64,000 nt of DNA, taken from Channallabes apus. Its lineage: Eukaryota; Chordata; Actinopteri; Siluriformes; Clariidae. The stretch lies in contig CM060113.1 of assembly GCA_030522415.1 (NCBI GenBank), positions 12,728,565 to 12,792,564 on the forward strand, in the 5' to 3' direction. Numbering within the stretch: the stretch's first letter is position 1; each line of letters opens with the position of its first letter. The notes beneath the pieces were generated by a model that worked only from the letters and a program-made list of their open reading frames with translations, was not told the DNA's origin and made no database searches. The position numbers and the translations under genes were made by a program. Below, one piece after another: positions 34,080 to 45,179 of the stretch.

Positions 34080-34144
<65 letters not shown>

Positions 34145-34400
34145 GCTCTACGTAGGGGCAAGAGAGGGCAGCGCACCCTCAAATAAATGTCTGCACATGT
34201 TAATATATTCCTAAAATGTATATATTACAAGTGATCTGCGGTAGCGGAAAAATCCGCTGAAAAAAGGACAGGCTGAAGCGCACGCGCACACACACACATA
34301 CACACGCGCACACACACACACACACACAGACACACCTCCCTTGAGCCCTGCGTCTGTTGGATTTCAGCGGTCACGGGGTGGAAAGACTTTGAAGCAGTTT
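33440..34400. repeat. Local duplication of a roughly 280-bp module with (CA)n
   Basis: CACTTTTCCGTTTACCTCTG at 33463 and 33745 and GGATTTCAGCGGTCACGG at 33677 and 34360 each occur twice. Between them lie CA arrays at 33550-33597 and 34285-34335. The blocks are arranged in direct order. Confidence 0.75.
34060..34142. repeat. (GATA)n and (GT)n microsatellites
   Basis: A short GATA array at 34058-34081 is followed by about 30 GT units. Confidence 0.95.
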
Positions 34401-34920
34401 ATATATGAATCTAAGCTTGAACTTATCAGCATTGTAAATATATAATACTTTTCAAATAAAATCGATATTACTTTGACCCTGAAGTTTAGTTTAGCACACA
34501 CAAAAAAACAGAAAAGTAATTTCTGGTAACGGAATGTGTAGTTTATTTACAGTAATTCATTAAAAAATGAATATACATACAGTACACAGTAAACACGAGA
34601 AAGATTACAAAATGAAAAAACAAACAGTATCTACTTTATAAACAGCTTAGTATGTGCGTCGAGATGCTGAAATCCCTTGCATGTTTTTGCTTCCAAGTGG
34701 AGAGATATTTGACCGATAGCCTAGAACAAAGGATCTATAGGTGTGATCACAACCCCCTCCGACCGACCGTGCCATCAATCACTGACCACCTCAGAAGTTC
34801 CCTCCAATGTATGGCTGCAATACTTGTTTTGCAAGTATTTTTATCACCATTCAAAGGCTTACAAGTTCCATTCAACATATAGTGATGTCTGCAAATGTTA
34901 ATATATTCCTAAAATGTATA

Positions 34921-36541
34921 CAGTATCTCACAAAAGTGAGTACACCCCTCACATTTTTGTAAATATTTTATTATTTCTTTTCAAGGGACAACGCTAAAGA
35001 ACTCTGATGAAACTCTGATAGAATGTAAAGTAATCAGTGTACAGCTTGTATAATGGTGTAAAGTTGATGTTCCCTCAAAATAACTCAACACACAGCCATT
35101 AAAGTCTGAACTGCTGGCAACAAAAGTGAGTACACCCCTAAATGAAAATGTTCAAACTGGGCCCAGTGTCAGTATTTTGTGTGACCACCATCATTTTCCA
35201 GCACTGTCTTAACTCTCTTGGGCATGGAGTTCACTAGAGCTTCACAGGTTGTCATGGGAATCCTCTTCCACTCCTCCTTGATCACGTCACGAAGCTGGTG
35301 GATGTTAGCCACCTTCCGTTTGAGGATGCCCCACAGATGCTCAATAGGGTTTAGGTCTGGAGACATGCTTGGCCAGTCCAGCACCTTTACCCTCAGGTTC
35401 TTCTGCAAGACAGTGGTTGTCTTGGAAGTATGTTTGGGGTCATTATCATGTTGGAATACTGCTCTACGGCCCAGTTTCCGAAGGCAGGGGATCATGTTCT
35501 TCTTCAGTATGGCACAGTACATGTTGGCATTCATGGTTCCCTCAATGAACTGTAGTTCCACAGTGCCGGCAGCACTCATGCAGCCCCAAACCATGACATT
35601 CCCACCACCTTGCTTGACTGTAGGCAAGACACATCTGTCTTTGTACTCTTCACCTGGTCGCCGCCACACACGCTTGACCAAATAAGTTTATCTTGGTCTC
35701 ATCAGACCACAGGATGTGGTTCAAGTATGCCATGTCCTTAGTCTGCTTGTCTTCAGCAAACTGTTTGCGGGCTTTCTTGTGCACCATCCTTAGAAGAGGC
35801 TTTCTTCTGGGACGACAGCCATACAGACCAATTTGATGCAGTGTGCGGCATATGGTTTGAGCACTGACAGGCTGGCTCCCCATCCCTTCAACCTCTGCAG
35901 CAATGCTGGCAGCACTCACACGTCTATTTTCAAAAGCCAACATCTGGACATGACGCTGAGCATGTGCACTCTTCTTCTTCTTTGGTCTACCATGGCAGGG
36001 CCTGTTCTGAGTGGAACCTGTCCTTTTAAACCGCTGTGTGGTCTTAGCCACCGTGTTGCAGGTCAGTTTCAGGGTGTTAGCAATCTTCTCATAGCCTAGG
36101 CCATCTTTGTGTAGAGCAATAATTATTTCTTTCACATCCTCAGAGAATTCTTTGCCATCAGGTGCCGTGTTAAACGTCTAGTGACCAGTATGAGAGTGTG
36201 AGAGTGATAACACCAAATTTAACACACCTGATCCCCAAGGACACCTGAGACCTTGTAACACTAACGAGTGACATGACAACGGGAAGGTAAAAGGGCTAAT
36301 TGGGCACAATTTGGGCATTTTCATTTAGGGGTGTACTCACTTTTGTTGCCAGCAGTTCAGACATTAATGGCTGTGTGTTGAGTTATTTTGAGGGGACATC
36401 AACTTTACACCATTATACAAGCTGTACACTGATTACTTTACATTCTATCAGAGTTTCATATCTTTACCGTTGTCCCTTGAAAAGATATAATAAAATATTT
36501 ACAAAAATGTGAGGGGTGTACTCACTTTTGTGAGATACTGT
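34921..36541 (-). mobile_element. Tc1-like transposon with about 225-bp TIRs
   Basis: Ends are CAGTATCTCACAAAAGTGAG and its inverse, each next to TA (34919-34920 and 36542-36543). It split a sequence whose unbroken relative lies at 34190-34270, which gives the empty site. Confidence 0.9.
35169..36170 (-). pseudogene. Tc1-like transposase, one frameshift
   Basis: N-terminal part (36170-35680): helix-turn-helix region EIIIALHKDGLGYEKIANTL, a GRPKKKK AT-hook-like basic stretch, a second helix set, then ILWSDETKINLFG with the first catalytic Asp. C-terminal part (35681-35169): [31 protein letters not shown] (second Asp) and [13 protein letters not shown] (Glu). All three DDE positions are present but a frameshift near 35680 splits the frame. 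The original start is lost or upstream of 36135. Confidence 0.85.
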
Positions 36542-36543
36542 AT

Positions 36544-37904
36544 ATTACAAGTTGATAAACTGATCCGCGGTAGCATAAAAATCAGCTGAAAAAAGTGCAC
36601 TGCAACTAACACGACAAACACCGTTTCCCATGCAGTGTTTTATTTGTGACGACTTGGCATAATGTTAACTTAACATTAACGGCCACAATTAGCATATTGT
36701 TTAGCTGTACATTTACTAAATGAGCACTGTGCCTAGTCCGAATTGTATATTTTTGTATAATCAATATCCATTCTGTTCTAAGTGTCTTAATTAATTTTAA
36801 ATACAATTTTGAACCTTTTTTTTATTCCTTGTTTTTATTGTTGTGATTATTTTTTGATAGTTTTACTTTCTTTATGTAAAGCAATTTGAATGACCATTGT
36901 GTATGAAATGTGCTACAGTATAAATAAACTTGCCTTGCAGTGTCCTAGATAAATGGACATAAGATAATTTTTCAGTGACTTAAACGCCAAGTAAGTACAA
37001 GTTCACGTATTAAGGCAATTTGGCTTTAAGAATGGGTGCTTATGAAAATACTAATGTCACAATATCAATCACAGGCAAAGGAGACAGAAATGATTGAGGG
37101 ACAGGTAGACCAGGGTCAATCAGATGTACAGTGTTGGGTAAGTGTGGTGCTTTTATTGAAGGGATAATGACAGATTTTTTACAATTTTTGGGGGGTGAAC
37201 AATTTCTTTAATGTTTTTTGAGTTGTGGCTGTTTAGTAGAAATTAATAGGCTCACCAATTTCCAGTATGATCTTTCAATTTAGCAAGTGTAATGTAAACA
37301 AGTTAGTTAGTATGAGTATGGAAAACATCTTTTCCTGCATTTTTTTCTGCTTCAGGAGTCAGTCTGTTCTGAGACAGTGAGAGTAGAGGAAGGGGCAGAT
37401 TCAGGACCAGGGAGGGAGCCGGAGACAGCAGAACAAAGAGATGATATTGCCAGCACCAGCACAGGGAGCACAGTTTTTAGTTTAGATCTCATGTTTACAT
37501 TTTATTGTATGTTGATGGCTTGACTGTAAACAACATAAACAATGCAATGAATAGTTTTGAAGAAAAATCTGCTTTGTCATTGAACCTGAGAAAAACTTTA
37601 AAAATAACCATAATGGTGCAGTCTCCGTGCTACAATAATAATGATAGAAGTTTTTCACTGTGGGGACATATCTTTATAAGTACAATTTGACTGTATTATA
37701 TGTGTCCCCTTCAAAAATTGCTCATGAGAAATCTTATATTTATTGTCCCCCCTACTGTTAAATGAAATTTACGCCCATACTTGAGGCATCCTGGAGGCAA
37801 GGGGCGGGTGCTCAAGCGCCCGCCGCCCTCCCCCCTCTGCACGTGCCTGTATGTGTGTGTGTGTGTGTCTTTACAGTAAAACGTGAAAGCGCGCTCAGTT
37901 ACAG
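36544..37904. other. Unassigned sequence
   Basis: Near 37370-37480 (plus) is a Glu/Gly-rich run (EEGADSGPGREPETAEQRDD) like the spacers in hAT-type transposase-derived proteins. I cannot place it in a gene. Confidence 0.25.
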
Positions 37905-38040
37905 CTCAGTCCCTCTTCTCACCTTTGATAGGTGAGAAGTTATCAAACCGGTTTCGGATGGGGGAATTGGCACAATTCAGGGGCTTAAAACTATTTAACA
38001 AGACCGAGACGTCTCTGCCTAAAATGTATTTCTCCAGCAA
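37905..38040 (+). repeat. Inverted-repeat arm, left
   Basis: It matches the reverse complement of 40226-40345. Shared words are AGACGTCTCTGCCTAAAATG and GATGGGGGAATT. Between the arms lie (AT)n arrays, a Tc1 element and a hairpin. Confidence 0.75.
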
Positions 38041-38252
38041 AGCATAGAATAAATAGAAATAAAATGCTTAATATTAATAATATTGATCTGAGCTGGATGG
38101 TCTAATTCTCAAAACCGTTTAAGAAAGACTTAACACACTATAACTAGAATATTTACAAAACTGAAAGGTTGTCTTATGAATAATAAAAAACAACAACTCA
38201 TAACTCAAAAAGATCATATGTTTTTATATTTTTTTAGATCATAGACATGAAT

Positions 38253-38257
<5 letters not shown>

Positions 38258-38312
<55 letters not shown>
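38258..38312. repeat. (AT)n microsatellite
   Basis: About 27 units, ending exactly at the left TA of the Tc1 element at 38313. Confidence 0.95.
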
Positions 38313-38315
<3 letters not shown>

Positions 38316-39929
38316 TGGTGTGAAAAACTATTTGCCCCCTTCCTGATTTCTTATTCTTTTGCATGTTTGTCATACTTAAATGTTTCTGATCATCAAAAAA
38401 CGTTAACTATTAGTCAAAGATAACATAATTGAACACAAAATGCAGTTTTAAAATGATGGTTTACGTTATTTAGGGAGAAAAAAAACTCCAAATCTACATG
38501 GCCCTGTGTGAAAAAGTGATTGCCCCCCTTGTTAAAAAATAACTGAACTGTGGTTTATCACACCTGAGTTCAATTTCTGTAGTCACCCCCAGGCCTGATT
38601 ACTGCCACACCTGTTTCAATCAAGAAATCACTTAAATAGGAGCTACCTGACACAGAGAAGTAGACCAAAAGCACCTCAAAAGCTAGACATCATGCCAAGA
38701 TCCAAAGAAATTCAGGAACAAATAAGAACAAAAGTAATTGAGATCTATCAGTCTGGTAAAGGTTATAAAGCCATTTCTAAAGCTTTGGGACTCCAGCGAA
38801 CCACAGTGAGAGCCATTATCCACAAATGGCAAAAACATGGAACAGTGGTGAACCTTCTCAGGAGTGGCCGGCCGACCAAAATTACCCCAAGAGCGCAGAG
38901 ACGACTCATCCGAGAGGCCACAAAAGACCCCAGGACAACATCTAAAGAACTGCAGGCCTCACTTGCCTCAGTTAAGGTCAGTGTTCACGACTCCACCATA
39001 AGAAAGAGACTGGGCAAAAACGGCCTGCATGGCAGATTTCCAAGGCGCAAACCACTTTTAAGCAAAAAGAACATTAAGGCTCGTCTCAATTTTGCTAAAA
39101 AACATCTCAATGATTGCCAAGACTTTTGGGAAAATACCTTGTGGACCGACGAGACAAAAGTTGAACTTTTTGGAAGGTGCGTGTCCCGTTACATCTGGCG
39201 TAAAAGTAACAAAGCATTTCAGAAAAAGAACATCATACCAACAGTAAAATATGGTGGTAGTAGTGTGATGGTCTGGGGTTGTTTTGCTGCTTCAGGACCT
39301 GGAAGGCTTGCTGTGATAGATGGAACCATGAATTCTACTGTCTAGCAAAAAATCCTGAAGGAGAATGTCCGGCCATCTGTTCGTCAACTCAAGCTGAAGC
39401 GATCTTGGGTGCTGCAGCAGGACAATGACCCAAAACACACCAGCAAATCCACCTCTGAATGGCTGAAGAAAAATAAAATGAAGACTTTGGAGTGGCCTAG
39501 TCAAAGTCCTGACCTGAATCCCATTGAGATGTTGTGGCATGACCTTAAAAAGGCGGTTCATGCTAGAAAACCCTTAAATAAAGCTGAATTATAACAATTC
39601 TGCAAAGGTGAGTGGGCCAAAATTCCTCCAGAGCGCTGTAAAAGACTCGTTGCAAGTTATCGCAAACGCTTGATTGCAGTTATTGCTGCTAAGGGTGGCC
39701 CAACCAGTTATTAGGTTCAGGGGGCAATTACTTTTTCACACAGGGCCATGTAGGTTTGGATTTTTTTTCTCCCTAAATAATAAAACCCCTCATTTAAAAA
39801 CTGCATTTTGTGTTTACTTGTGTTATCTTTTACTAATAGTTAAATGTGTTTGATGATCAGAAACATTTTGTGTGACAAACATGCAAAAGAATAAGAAATC
39901 AGGAGGGGGGCAAATAGTTTTTCACACCA

Positions 39930-39930
<1 letters not shown>
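38313..39930 (+). mobile_element. Tc1-like transposon inside an (AT)n array
   Basis: Ends are CAGTGGTGTGAAAAACTATT and a close inverse ending CACACCAG. TIRs are about 210 bases. (AT)n runs lie on both sides, so the target was a TA within the array. Confidence 0.9.
38692..39714 (+). pseudogene. Tc1-like transposase, full length with two nonsense codons
   Basis: The frame of 340 codons starts MPRSKEIQEQIRTKVIEIYQ and shows a helix-turn-helix (GKGYKAISKALGLQRTTVRA), the basic GRPTKITPRAQRR, LWTDETKVELFG (first Asp), [25 protein letters not shown] (second Asp), [13 protein letters not shown] (Glu) and ends AAKGGPTSY. Stops at 39343-39345 and 39592-39594 are the only breaks. DDE residues are all present. 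It is the least decayed transposase in the window. Confidence 0.9.

Positions 39931-40002
<72 letters not shown>
39931..40002. repeat. (AT)n microsatellite
   Basis: About 35 units next to the right end of the Tc1 element. Confidence 0.95.
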
Positions 40003-40003
<1 letters not shown>

Positions 40004-40082
40004 TGGACACAAACAGCACAAAACATGATGAAAAGCAATAAAGTACTTTGGGCTTTTCATATTTTTTGCTGTTTGTGTCCAG
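40004..40082. repeat. Hairpin flanked by AT arrays
   Basis: CTGGACACAAACAGCA..AAAA at the left pairs with TTTTTTGCTGTTTGTGTCCA at the right, around a short loop. It is a near-complete inverted repeat of about 30-base arms. Confidence 0.8.
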
Positions 40083-40145
40083 CATTGAATAATTATTTCA
40101 TCCATTATTTGACCACGGCTGGGAATAAGAGCTGGAATGTGATTG

Positions 40146-40147
<2 letters not shown>

Positions 40148-40204
<57 letters not shown>
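40148..40204. repeat. (AT)n then (AG)n microsatellite
   Basis: About 28 AT units followed by a short GA run to 40222. Confidence 0.95.
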
Positions 40205-40222
<18 letters not shown>

Positions 40223-40225
40223 GTG

Positions 40226-40345
40226 TTTTGCTGGCGAAAAACATTTTAGGCAGAGACGTCTACTCGGCCTTGTTAATTGTTTTTAAAAACCCCAAATTGT
40301 ACGAATTCCCCCATCAGCGAAATCATGAATGAAAGGTGAGAAGAG
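40226..40345 (-). repeat. Inverted-repeat arm, right
   Basis: Partner of 37905-38040. The pair encloses about 2.2 kb. Confidence 0.75.
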
Positions 40346-40674
40346 GCATTATAATACAGTGGGGGTTCTGTGGATCTCCAAACTCAGAAGGCTACGTGTC
40401 AGCCGATAACTGCTCCTTTGATCTTCTGGTTACAGCGGGGCGCCGACTGCTGATGAGTAGCCTGTACAAGCCAAGCTCTTCCCCAAAAAATAATGTGAAT
40501 GTCTGCAACAATCACTAATCATTAAAATGTTTTTTGTAATTAAACACGAATATATAAATTGTATTTTCTTTACACATAATCAAAGAAACAATCAAAGAAA
40601 TCAAGTAAGTTACATAATTATATTTAATGCACAAATTAGATTTATTTAAAATAGCCAAGTAAAGGTAATAAATT

Positions 40675-40703
40675 CCCAGATAGCAGACACACTTCGCAGA
40701 GAT
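40675..40703 (+). repeat. CCCAGATAGCA-type terminal sequence, copy next to block A
   Basis: CCCAGATAGCAGACACACTT followed by CGCAGAGA resembles the 33-base TIR at 48211-48243 with a few changes. It joins directly to block A, lacking the 280 subterminal bases present at 48.2 kb. Confidence 0.75.
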
Positions 40704-41187
40704 AATGCTCCCTAATGCATGTTACAATGACCAAATATGATAAATAAATAAACCACACTCTCAGCTAATAATAAAACAGATTCATTTATTTTTTTAATAA
40801 AAAATACATTTAATAACAAGCAAACATTTGATTAATTTATAGAAAAACGAGAACAGTAACTTACAAATGAGGTCTCAATTTGAAAAGATGTACAAAACAT
40901 AAAACACCACAAATAAGTATTAATCATAGAAACTAAATTAAACACTAACAGAAACGTTTTGTACTTTATGATTTTTAAATATGACCGTTAGATCCGGTTG
41001 GTCAGGAAACTCCTGAAGTCAGATGCAGACACACTTTCAGTCACAAACTGCTGTGAAAAAAATAGAGATAGATATTCAATTAAAATTCATGATACTTAAT
41101 TTAGCAAATGAACAATATTTATACTTTGTTCCTCTCGCTTCACAACTCATGAGAACAGACCGAAACCAGAACCGAACCGGAGATTAA
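40702..41187. repeat. Block A, direct repeat of 48523-49287
   Basis: Starts ATAATGCTCCCTAATGCATG and ends AACCGAACCGGAGATTAAG. The other copy carries a SINE and a 100-150 base deletion. It holds a last exon on the minus strand and an AATAAA signal (minus) near 40795. Confidence 0.8.
40988..41050 (-). CDS. Last exon of the TIR-element gene (intact copy)
   Basis: On the minus strand a TTTTTTTCACAG acceptor is followed by QFVTESVSASDFRSFLTNRI and a stop. The start of this exon (QFVTESV) is also found at 49149 in block A', at the 3' side of the BEN-like exons. So it probably is the final exon of the same gene family. An AATAAA lies about 200 bases downstream. Function is unknown. Confidence 0.55.
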   Translation of the reverse strand, partial: QFVTESVSASDFRSFLTNRI

Positions 41188-41563
41188 GGAAAAAGTGAGA
41201 AGCAAGAATCATGTGTGGAAAGATTAAGCATGCAGGGTCACAGGATGACTCGACTTATTTTTCTTGTCTGCAATGCGATTTAGACAAATTAGAGCTGCTG
41301 TCAATACTGTATGAACATATGTACAGGTTCTTTACAGTTGAAATTTAACTTGTAACTGATTAATAAAATTCGGATTCAGAAAAAAACGTTTATTGCTAGT
41401 GCTCTTTTACCATTTAATGCTTTAACACACACGACTCAGTTTGTTCAGAAATGGCATCTCACTGGCGAGGACACGCCGTTTTCACTCGGGGTGGGGGTAA
41501 GAAACACATCTCGGTGTATTAATCCACGCGCTCGGTTCGTTATTATTTTATTTATTTATTTAT
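41185..41563 (+). repeat. Block B, inverted partner of 45345-45735
   Basis: About 380 bases, including ACTCAGTTTGTTCAGAAATG and CGGGGTGGGGGTAAGAAAC. The arm ends in (ATTT)n at 41545-41565. Confidence 0.85.
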
Positions 41564-41571
41564 TTACCACA

Positions 41572-42430
41572 GGACCCCTGGGGGGTGCTCGTCCAGCCCA
41601 AGGGGTCTGGAGAGGCCACCTTTTCGCATGGCACATCAATTGCCTCGAAATGATGGCTCTATTTTTAGCTCTACAGCATTTCCTCCAGCAGCTGAGAGGC
41701 TACCATGTCATAGTGCGGGTGGACAGCACATCGGTAGTCTCCTACATAAATCGCCAGGGCGGCCTGCGTTCACGACGCTTGAACCAGCTAGCACATCAGG
41801 TTCTGCTCTGGGCTCAGGACAAGTTCCTGTCCCTCAGGGCGATTCACATCCAGGATACAGGAATGTGGGAGCAGACTTTCTGTCCAGACAAGCTGTGAAT
41901 CACGGGGAATGGAGACTCCAACCCGAAGTAGTCACTCAAACCTGGGAGAGATTCTCTACAGCAGAGGTGGACCTCTTTGCCTCACAGGAGACTGCACAAT
42001 GTCCCCTCTACTACTCTCTGACTCATCCAGCTCCCCTGGGTCTGGACGCGATGGCCTATACATGGCCCAATTTACGCCTCTATGCGTACCATCTGGTAGC
42101 TCTGCTCCCGGGAGTCCTGGTGAGGGTCCGTCAACACGGTTTGCGCCTCTTATTGATAGCGCCCCGTTGGCCGGCCCGAGTATGGTTCTCAGAGATAATA
42201 TCGCTCCTCGACGGCTCACCTTGAATGATTTCAGTGAGAAGGGATCTTCTATCTCAGGCACAGGGGACAATATTTCATCCCCGGCCCGAGTTCTGGAACC
42301 TTCACGCTTGGCCCCTGAACGGGACCAATTGAGTCAAGCTGGCCTTTCAGCCGGCGTAATTGACACCATCCTAAGTGCTAGGGCTCCCTCCACTAGAAGG
42401 ATTTATGCCTTCAAATGGAAGGTATTTCAG
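41572..42430 (+). pseudogene. DIRS1-like element fragment: RNase H, linker, recombinase start
   Basis: Read on the plus strand with two frame changes: HINCLEMMALFLALQHFLQQ, RVDSTSVVSYINRQGGLRSR and LSLRAIHI (RNase H), then VGADFLSRQ, VDLFASQETAQCPLYYSLTH, LGLDAMAYTWPNLRLYAYHL and LLLIAPRWPARVWFSEIISL, then SARAPSTRRIYAFKWKVFQ at the recombinase start. It is better preserved than the copy at 0.25-4.9 kb and in the opposite orientation. It ends abruptly at a GGGCCCGGTTT sequence. RT and most of the recombinase are missing. Confidence 0.85.
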
Positions 42431-42799
42431 GGCCCGGTTTCTCGATAACGCACACTATTCGCGTGCTAAGTAGACTCTTAAGATATACCTCACGTTAAGT
42501 GATAACTTTTCTAAGTGTATTTCTCGAACTGTTTCTTAGGAGTCTTCTTAAGTCGCTGCCTCTTACATCCGACGTTACAAGGCGCTGTCTACAGTGAAGG
42601 TCCTGAATTAGCGGACATCGGTTGCTCAGGAATCGATTTTTCACTCCTTTTGCATGACAGCGTTAAGAAAGACTGCACTTTCTATACAAATTAAACATTG
42701 TACTAAATTCTTTTAATAGCGTTTATTTCGACATGGGTTAACGTAACAATAACATGCCATAATAGACAAATATATAAATTAATATTTAATTATATTTAA

Positions 42800-42832
42800 A
42801 TATTTAATTAATTAATTAATTAATTAATTAAT
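42800..42832. repeat. (TTAA)n-type tetranucleotide repeat
   Basis: ATTA is repeated about eight times. Confidence 0.9.
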
Positions 42833-43010
42833 ATAGCTAATATTTTCATGTAACATGTGGCCGTGAAACGAACCCGGTATACAATCATAGTTGATGGACA
42901 AACAGCTGATAACACTCTTCACCAGCTTCAGAAACAATGTGAAGTATGTCAGTTGTTGGGGTTGTACAGCGCACTTAAGGAATGAATTCGATGAGATGAC
43001 AGAGTGGAGG

Positions 43011-43502
43011 TTTAATACCCCTATCTCACACGCAGGGCCATAAGTGCGGTTCATTATGATTCGGCACGAGTTTTGGTGCTGTTATTACGTTTCCATTTTA
43101 CCACGCAAAAAAAATAAACATGTTTAACATGCGGAAGCTCGCGGCCCTTGTAGATCTTCGCAGACCGTCGGGCGGCCACTCGAGGCGGATCACAGTGCCT
43201 AATACCCCTCTCTCACCTGTGTGGCCTGACTCATCTCCGTGAGCTGCCGCGATTGCCCACGACGTTCCTTTAACGTTCCGCGAAGTTCTGCAAAGTCTGC
43301 AAGCTTCCGCGAGGACCAGCAAAAAATTAAACGTTAAATTTTTCACGCGGAAAGATGGAAACGTAATCACAGCGCAAAAAATCGGGGTGAATCATGATCA
43401 AGCCTACGGCCACAGCGCGAGCCCGCGCAGGTGAGATAGAGGTATAACACCGCACCTCATAGCGAGGCAAACCGCATAAGTGAATACTGTAGGGGTATTA
43501 AA
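43011..43502. mobile_element. MITE with inverted ends TAATACCCCTATCTCAC
   Basis: The left arm (43011-43110) and inverted right arm (43335-43502) share AATACCCCTA, TATCTCAC, ATTACGTTTCCAT and a CGCG-rich end. A third TAATACCCCTCTCTCACCTG is inside at 43200. No coding. Confidence 0.55.
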
Positions 43503-44379
43503 CATTACAATCACCCAGAAAAATTAATGGATGCGGGGTTTGAAACTCCCATGGTTATTTTCTCATTTAACTAAATAAAATTTCATAAAAATAAAACGTG
43601 TCAAAAGAAAAACCCATAAAGTCATGGATAATGGCTAATGATCAATGAAACATATTTTAAACAAAAAGCAGAGAGCAGCTGGACATCGGGACGGGGAGTG
43701 TAAGTACGACGCGTTGGTCTGGCACGCGCAGGTCTGAGCAGCTCAAAAAGCTCCATAATCTGTTGCCTTGGAAGGCAAAACTTTTATTTAAATATTTTTT
43801 TAATAACGACCATGGGGAAAATATGAAAAGGACTGAAGTTTTGTCTAAAGCAAAAATGTACATGACTCACATGGCTCCGCGGACGGCGCCGCCTTCAGTT
43901 TAACACAACACCACGCTCGCTCCCAAATTGTTCGCCACCTGTTTAATATTAATTGTGATTGGCAATTTTAATGCATTAGTCACGTTATGAAATTAAATAT
44001 GCTAATTAAAAGTCACTCTATTAGTTCTGATATCAAATAAAATATAATTCTTAAAAAGGTCTACAGTATATTCCATCATTAATACGACTTTGATAACATG
44101 CTATAATGTGTTTGCATACACCGCTGATTTATAAAGACTGCTGCTCAGTGGCAGCGACTAGCGTCTTGAGCTGAAACTACGCTAAGTATGAGTTAAGGTT
44201 GGTCCAGACCAACCTTACGAACGTGTGACTTAGCTAAGAGATACTTAGCGTAAGAACGTTTCGGGAAATGCGCCATAAAGTTAAGAGAGAGGTTAAGGTA
44301 CAACTTAAGAACTGCTTAGCGATAAGAAGCTTTCAAGAAACTGGGCCCAGATCCTGCCATAGGAGACATATCTTGTATG

Positions 44380-44640
44380 TACATATAGGGCTTATATGTG
44401 GATATAAAGAAGCAATACAGGAGACCTATATGGCCTGTATATGCACATATATGCACCTCAATGTTGCCTACATGTGGCATATATACGCATATATGCAGCA
44501 TATATATTATCATATATATGCATATATACTGCATATAGGTTTCATATGTGCGCATATATCCTCATATAGGTGCGGTTATATGAGCATATATACTGCATAT
44601 AGGTTTCATATATGCGCATATATCCTCATATAGGTTCTTT
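44380..44640. repeat. CATATA-rich repeat with two 60-bp units
   Basis: ATACTGCATATAGGTTTCAT and CGCATATATCCTCATATAGG occur twice, about 65 bases apart, within a longer run of CATATATGC words. It is low-complexity with many small palindromes. Confidence 0.85.
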
Positions 44641-45179
44641 CCATGTTGGGCACGCACACTGCTCTGGGTCAGACACAGACAACGGGAAACAGGAACTAAG
44701 CTCTCAAACAAATGCTTCCCAACAGAATACCGTAGGTCGCATCGGCAAAATTCTTTCACCGTGAGTGGCAGGAACTTCCAGACTACAACATATTGAATTC
44801 TCATGCCTGTAGAGTGTATTATACTGACGTGGTGACAGTGTAAAAACACACTCCAATGTTAAATGCGAGCCGAAAAATTTGTACTTTTGAAACAGGAATT
44901 AAGCTCTCAACTGAGTGAACTAGACAGCAAGGTAAATACACAAAACTTACCATCAAATTATTTTTTTTCCTCAATAACAATATATATATACTGTGTATAT
45001 TACATTATATATATATATTTTTTTTTTGTTTTAATTTTTTTAAGCACCATGGCAAATCTCTCGGAGTCAATTTTTTAACCTGTTTTAAACACATACACAC
45101 ATGCATACACATTTTATAGAATTGCACTTAGTTAATTTAATTTGCCTTACATTGTTGAATGAGGATGGGTTCCAAAACC

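Larger units (their letters stand above)
40336..41563. repeat. Left arm of a large broken inverted duplication
   Basis: Blocks in order: Z (40336-40513, partner 63756-63870), Y (40514-40585, partner 48147-48208), X (40590-40665, partner 47660-47735) and B (41185-41563, partner 45345-45735). Y, X and B are inverted relative to their partners. Block Z contains an internal inversion compared with its partner. Confidence 0.7.
42428..44349. mobile_element. Putative TIR element with GGGCCC ends
   Basis: The left end GGGCCCGGTTTCTCGATAAC and the inverse of the right end (GGGCCCAGTTTCTTGAAAGC) match. Next to each are repeated CTTAAG and CGCTAAGTA words. It interrupts the DIRS recombinase frame. Coding inside is not recognised; a PIF/Harbinger-like origin is only a guess. 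A MITE is nested at 43011-43502. Confidence 0.5.

Noticed and set aside
39840..40249. Ile-Tyr repeat proteins
   Set aside because: Translations of (AT)n arrays.
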